In this document: positions 6,466 to 10,032 of the stretch, piece by piece
Position numbering within the stretch: the first letter of the stretch is position 1
Layout: each line of letters begins with the position of its first letter
DNA from: Desulfobacteraceae bacterium
GTDB taxonomy: Bacteria > Desulfobacterota > Desulfobacteria > Desulfobacterales > Desulfobacteraceae
Assembly: GCA_023140455.1 (NCBI GenBank)
Contig: JAGLLQ010000527.1
Span: 1 to 10,032 of the forward strand
Direction: 5' to 3'
DNA: 10,032 nt
Notes under the pieces: model-generated
Database searches by the model: none
Told to the model about the DNA's origin: nothing
What the model saw: only the letters and a program-made list of their open reading frames with translations
Program-made: the position numbers and the translations under genes

Positions 6466-8789
6466 CGACCACCTCCAACAAAATAGCCCCGTTTTAAAAG
6501 GGCAGGGAGTACGGTGAGATCGACTATTAAGGCAGAAATCATATTAAATGCCATAAAAATACCAAAATACCGGTTTGGGAGAAAGTTTGAAAAAACAAAA
6601 AGAGAAAATCCAAGCGCTAAAACAAAAGAGGTATATACAATTGCACGACCAGAAGTAGTAATTGTTTCATTAATTGCAGTAAAGGAATCTTGGCCATCTC
6701 TAGTGTTTTTTTGATACCTGGTAAGAAAATGTATTGTATCATCTACAGCAATTGCGATTGCAATGCAGGCTATCATAATCGTCGAAATATCAAGTGATAT
6801 TTTAAGCCAGCCCATGAAGCCCAGGCAAAATATTATGGGTAAAATATTTGGAATCATAGAAAACAATCCCATGGGGACAGACCTAAAATAGATAATTAGA
6901 AGACAAGCTATAAAACAGATAGAAATACTTAGAGAGTTTATCATGCTTTTTATCAGTACCATTGATTGTGTAGCGTAAAGTTTTAAAGCACCGGTCACAT
7001 GAAATTCAATTCTCTTATCAAGGTTGTTTTTCATAAACAATTCAAGTTTTGAAATAAGTTTCAATTGATCAGCAGTTCCCATTGCAGGTATTCGTATTGA
7101 AACTCTGGCATTACTATAATCATCTGTGATAAAGGGATCTATTAAGTGCGCTTGATCAGAGATGGAAAGATAAAAAAACCATTCGGCAATTCTACCTGAA
7201 TCTTCCAGGATTCCCATCTTTTCATCTTCGTTGTCCGCTGATTTATTGTCAGTCTTTTTAATAAAATCTACAATAGAAAAAGATTTATCAATACCCGGGA
7301 ATACCTTTAAAAAAGCATGAATTTTATCAAGCTCTTTTAATGCCCATGATTTTCTAAAATCACCGGGAATCCCCTTACAAAAAATTTCCAGAGTACTGAA
7401 TCCTGATAACTTATCCTGAATAATATTCATCCCCTTGATAGACGGACTTGATTCTGGCAAATAATGGGAAATATGTGTTTCAGCTTTGAGTTGAAACAAG
7501 CCGATTATTGAAAATAAAGAGATTAGAATTGTTAGCAATCCTATTAAAAACCTATCCTTTTTAATAAACTGAGAAATGTTTTTCAATAAAATTGTTGTAA
7601 GACTGTGTAATTTCAAGTCAACTTTGCTGCTCTTTGGCATAGGAACTAATGAAAGGCCAATAGGAATCAGAAGTATACTCAAAAAATAGGCGGCCATAAT
7701 TCCTGTTGCTGCTAATAATCCAAACTGACAAACAGATTCCAAATCGGAAAAAGCTAATGCTCCAAACCCTGCTGCAGTTGTTATAGACGTGAGGAAACAT
7801 ACAGGGATCATCTCTTCCATGGTAACTAAAATTGCTTCCTTCCTGCCAATATTGAGTGAGGTTTGTCCAAAGAAGTATGTTATTATGTGAATAATATCAG
7901 AAAGGCATACAACTGAAATCAGAGTCGGCAACATGACTGATGTTATACTTATCTCTCCACCTGCCCAAAAGAAAACTCCAAAAAGCCAGGTTAGAGATAT
8001 ACCAATTATTACAACAGGGATCATTACAACAGAGACAGAGCGAAAAACAGGTAACATAAGAAAAAGCATTACCAGCGGTGTCAGCCATAAGAATTTTAAC
8101 AAATCTCCTATTATTAATTTTTTTGTGTCATCAGCTATGGGAGATAATCCGGTAAGAAAGACCCTGCCTTCTTCATATGTATTATTATTCAGAATTTCTC
8201 TAACACTGGTAACAGCCTTAAACCTTTCCTCAACATCGTGGGATTCATCAGAAAGCAGCATGTTGATTGTTGAAATCTTACCATCAGCAGAAATAAAACT
8301 TTTTACCCAGTCACTATTCAAAAGTGCAATTTCCCGTTTCTTTTCAAGATCCTCTTCAGTATATAAAATGTCTGGCAGAAACGGTTTGGCAATCAATTCA
8401 CCATCTTTATAACTAAAATCAATTGCATTAGTGATAGATATAACATTTTTTACAGATTGAATTTTTGATATTTCATTTGTTAATTTCCGTATATAAGCAA
8501 TATTCTTTTGTAAGAAAATATTATCTGATTCTATAACGACTACCATCAGTTCAGCTTCACCAAACTTTTCCCTGAACTGAGTAAGTAATTTAATCTCAGG
8601 GTCATCATCAGAAAGACCGACACGTAGATCTCGGGAAATTTTAATACCCTCTAATTGCCAGCCAAGAGAAACAGTAATCAGGAAAACAATAGCAAGAATA
8701 ACCAACCTGTTACTTAATAAAAGATTGACTATTTTTCTATAATTTATCATTATTTTTTCATATTTGTTTTTGAATACTTTGCTGTGCAT
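6462..8789 (-). CDS. MMPL/RND-superfamily permease, probable lipid or hydrophobic compound exporter
   Basis: Protein of 775 residues with the duplicated RND layout: one TM segment near residues 28-45, a periplasmic domain (about 50-225), a five-TM bundle (about 230-385), a second single TM (about 414-434), a second periplasmic domain (about 436-605) and a last bundle (about 610-768). Buried acidic residues expected for proton coupling are present in both halves: D298 in CLSDIIH and D683/D684 in VDDTIHF. It resembles the 'predicted exporter' RND group (COG1033) that includes lipid transporters such as hopanoid HpnN; that functional parallel is from family knowledge. The start at 8789 is favoured because AAGAGGT sits 4 bases upstream; an internal ATG at 8750 has only a weak site. 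The gene overlaps the SDR by 32 bp and the DctP gene by 4 bp (ATGA). No membrane-fusion or outer-membrane partner is in view. Confidence 0.88.
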   Translation of the reverse strand: MHSKVFKNKYEKIMINYRKIVNLLLSNRLVILAIVFLITVSLGWQLEGIKISRDLRVGLSDDDPEIKLLTQFREKFGEAELMVVVIESDNIFLQKNIAYIRKLTNEISKIQSVKNVISITNAIDFSYKDGELIAKPFLPDILYTEEDLEKKREIALLNSDWVKSFISADGKISTINMLLSDESHDVEERFKAVTSVREILNNNTYEEGRVFLTGLSPIADDTKKLIIGDLLKFLWLTPLVMLFLMLPVFRSVSVVMIPVVIIGISLTWLFGVFFWAGGEISITSVMLPTLISVVCLSDIIHIITYFFGQTSLNIGRKEAILVTMEEMIPVCFLTSITTAAGFGALAFSDLESVCQFGLLAATGIMAAYFLSILLIPIGLSLVPMPKSSKVDLKLHSLTTILLKNISQFIKKDRFLIGLLTILISLFSIIGLFQLKAETHISHYLPESSPSIKGMNIIQDKLSGFSTLEIFCKGIPGDFRKSWALKELDKIHAFLKVFPGIDKSFSIVDFIKKTDNKSADNEDEKMGILEDSGRIAEWFFYLSISDQAHLIDPFITDDYSNARVSIRIPAMGTADQLKLISKLELFMKNNLDKRIEFHVTGALKLYATQSMVLIKSMINSLSISICFIACLLIIYFRSVPMGLFSMIPNILPIIFCLGFMGWLKISLDISTIMIACIAIAIAVDDTIHFLTRYQKNTRDGQDSFTAINETITTSGRAIVYTSFVLALGFSLFVFSNFLPNRYFGIFMAFNMISALIVDLTVLPALLKRGYFVGGGR
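6471..6476 (-). promoter_or_regulatory. strong ribosome binding site for the DctP gene
   Basis: GGAGGT on the minus strand, five bases before the ATG at 6465. It lies inside the 3' end of the MMPL gene (encoding its final Gly-rich residues) and, with the ATGA overlap, indicates coupled translation and high output of the binding protein. Confidence 0.8.
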
Positions 8790-9585
8790 TTTTACCTCTT
8801 TTGATCATAAGAGGCAAAAATAATTTAGTAATTCCAGGAAATAGTTCTCCTATTTTTGCTAACATTCCCCTGTATTTTGGTATGCAGACCATTTCTGGCT
8901 TTTGTTTTAAAACCTTTTGAATAATAATTTGACTAACATGACCGGCATCAAGGAAAGCAGGACCAGCAAAAGCCATAGCAGCTTGTTCATCATACATGTT
9001 GGGGAAATTAAAGATGGGTGTATCTACAGCATCAGGGCAAACAACAGTTATAAAAACACCATGTTGTTTCAATTCCCTGGCTACAGATTTTGAAAAGCCT
9101 ATTACAGCATATTTAGAACAACAATAGACAGACATTCCTGGAACAGGCAACATACCAGCCATTGAAGCAATGTTGATTATATGTCCTTTTTTTTGTTTTA
9201 TCATGTGGCGGGAAGCGATTTTTGTTCCAAAAATAACGCCTTTAATATTTACATCTATCTGAGACTGAATGTCTTCCTGAGGCGTCTCATGTATCCAGGA
9301 AGCACGCATAATTCCTGATATATTCAATGCTACATCAATGGAACCAAGTGATGATACAGCCTTGGAAAAAACATCATCCCACTCACTATAATTTCTAACA
9401 TCCAGTTTATGGATTGAGACACGATTTGACGGCCATTTTCTTTTTCTATACTCAGTTTCTAACTTGGCAATATCAATATCAGTAGCAAAAACCTTATGAC
9501 CGTCATTAAGTAAAGATTCAGTGACCTCACAGCCTATCCCGCTAGCACTTCCAGTGATAAAAAAATTCTTATGCAAGGCACTCAC
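8758..9585 (-). CDS. short-chain dehydrogenase/reductase (classical SDR)
   Basis: Classical SDR of 275 residues with a Rossmann fold. Visible motifs: glycine-rich cofactor loop TGSASGIG at 11-18; Asp36 at the end of beta-2, which usually favours NAD(H) over NADP(H); NISG at 88-91 in place of the usual NNAG; N113, S141, Y154 and K158 as the catalytic tetrad (YCCSK). The C-terminal 40 residues are rich in Leu/Ile/Phe and then basic, suggesting membrane association or a lipophilic substrate. The start is GTG at 9585, preceded by AGGA at a 7-base spacing. It lies 15 bp after mfnB and its last 32 bases overlap the MMPL gene. Substrate cannot be read from sequence. In this setting candidates are the furan aldehyde made by MfnB or a prenyl alcohol/aldehyde (inference). 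Confidence 0.88.
   Translation of the reverse strand: MSALHKNFFITGSASGIGCEVTESLLNDGHKVFATDIDIAKLETEYRKRKWPSNRVSIHKLDVRNYSEWDDVFSKAVSSLGSIDVALNISGIMRASWIHETPQEDIQSQIDVNIKGVIFGTKIASRHMIKQKKGHIINIASMAGMLPVPGMSVYCCSKYAVIGFSKSVARELKQHGVFITVVCPDAVDTPIFNFPNMYDEQAAMAFAGPAFLDAGHVSQIIIQKVLKQKPEMVCIPKYRGMLAKIGELFPGITKLFLPLMIKRGKNAQQSIQKQI
8794..8800 (-). promoter_or_regulatory. ribosome binding site deciding the MMPL start
   Basis: AAGAGGT on the minus strand, four bases before the ATG at 8789 and inside the SDR gene. It supports the longer MMPL reading with a 32-bp overlap over the internal ATG at 8750. Confidence 0.65.
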
Positions 9586-9592
9586 AATCTGT

Positions 9593-9596
9593 TCCT
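9593..9596 (-). promoter_or_regulatory. ribosome binding site for the GTG-started SDR gene
   Basis: AGGA on the minus strand, seven bases before the GTG at 9585, in the 15-bp gap after mfnB. It supports the GTG start; no in-frame ATG lies close by. Confidence 0.6.
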
Positions 9597-9600
9597 ATTA

Positions 9601-10032
9601 TTATTTTCTCACGCTCTCGATGAACTCTCTGACTCCTTTTTCTGTGATTCCTGACGTTCTGTCATTTCCCTCGCAGACAGCTCCACGGACTCCGATTATA
9701 TCAGGATCAATTTCAAAGACCTTATCCATATGGTCCTTTTTTATGGAACCTGCCAATGCGGTCTTCATCCCATGTTCTTTAGCAGTACCTATGAAATCTG
9801 CAAGTTCTTGCATAGATAGAGCATCAAATAAATTACTCCCGTCCTTCACTGCAGTATCAAGCATTGCTACATCACATCCGGAATCCTTGGCAGCTTTAAC
9901 AATATCCATACATGGAACTCCGCCAAATTTGTTATAATCAGCATAACCACAGGCTACTTTGATAATATCATCACTTACCATCTTAATAGCTTTAACTGCA
10001 CCACTCATCATTGCATAAGCATCATCATATGT
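9601..10032 (-). CDS. mfnB: (5-formylfuran-3-yl)methyl phosphate synthase (MfnB family), 3' part, runs off the right edge
   Basis: Partial gene; the last 143 residues are visible and the frame stays open through base 10032, so the in-window ATG at 10011 is not the true start. MfnB (DUF556) condenses two glyceraldehyde-3-phosphate molecules into a furan aldehyde phosphate, the first ring-forming step of methanofuran biosynthesis. Numbering from the internal Met at 10011, the motif LDTAVKDG at residues 51-58 carries the Asp/Lys pair that I equate with D151 and K155 of the Methanocaldococcus jannaschii enzyme. The C-terminal phosphate-site region reads ALAGSIKK, then DPDIIGVRGAVCEGNDR, as expected for the family. 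The two other catalytic lysines (K27 and K85 in M. jannaschii) would lie outside the window. It is the first visible gene of the operon, 15 bp before the SDR. By eye its GC (about 44% over 9601-9720) is higher than that of the AT-rich membrane genes downstream. Family assignment is strong; use for methanofuran itself is not shown. Confidence 0.9.
   Translation of the reverse strand, partial: TYDDAYAMMSGAVKAIKMVSDDIIKVACGYADYNKFGGVPCMDIVKAAKDSGCDVAMLDTAVKDGSNLFDALSMQELADFIGTAKEHGMKTALAGSIKKDHMDKVFEIDPDIIGVRGAVCEGNDRTSGITEKGVREFIESVRK

Noticed and set aside
7933..8412. Plus-strand open frame of 159 codons
   Set aside because: Lies wholly antisense to the well-supported MMPL gene, with low-complexity Ser/Thr-rich content and no family motif.
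9521..9937. Plus-strand open frame of 138 codons spanning the mfnB-SDR junction
   Set aside because: Antisense to two genes with clear motifs; no SD or recognisable domain.
338..10032. Methanogen or other archaeal origin suggested by MfnB and the IPK-like kinase
   Set aside because: A DctP protein with a signal peptide, an MMPL permease and bacterial-type SD sites and gene packing fit a bacterium better; the kinase also departs from canonical IPK.

Overview
The window is almost entirely one tightly packed operon on the minus strand. Nine genes are read from right to left (10032 down to 338), with gaps of 10-38 bp or overlaps of 4-32 bp. No promoter or terminator is visible between them; the promoter must lie beyond the right edge. 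The first 337 bp hold only a degraded plus-strand fragment of what looks like an MFS permease, so the operon ends against a gene remnant.

Order of transcription: (1) 3' part of mfnB, the furan-forming (5-formylfuran-3-yl)methyl phosphate synthase known from methanofuran biosynthesis; (2) a short-chain dehydrogenase; (3) a 12-TM MMPL/RND-type permease; (4) a DctP-family periplasmic binding protein translationally coupled to it; (5) a degenerate polyprenyl synthase homologue that has lost both Asp-rich motifs; (6) a polyprenyl diphosphate synthase with an intact first Asp motif; (7) and (8) two divergent tandem UbiA-type membrane prenyltransferases with intact Asp motifs; (9) an isopentenyl-phosphate-kinase-like amino acid kinase whose catalytic His position is Lys.

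The organism is probably an anaerobic Gram-negative bacterium. It is AT-rich, has good Shine-Dalgarno sites, an exported DctP protein and an RND-like exporter. A marine or sediment Desulfobacterota-like lineage is a guess, not a demonstration. MfnB is typical of methanogens and of bacteria with methanofuran-dependent C1 metabolism, but no other recognised methanofuran or tetrahydromethanopterin gene is in view.

Reading the genes together (inference): MfnB could supply a phosphorylated furan aldehyde, the SDR could reduce or oxidise it (or a later intermediate), the kinase could turn a monophosphate into a diphosphate, the synthase pair could make a polyprenyl diphosphate, and the two UbiA enzymes could join ring and chain in the membrane. 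The MMPL/DctP pair could then move the hydrophobic product across the envelope. This would be a furan-headed prenyl lipid or cofactor pathway, which I do not recognise as a described system.
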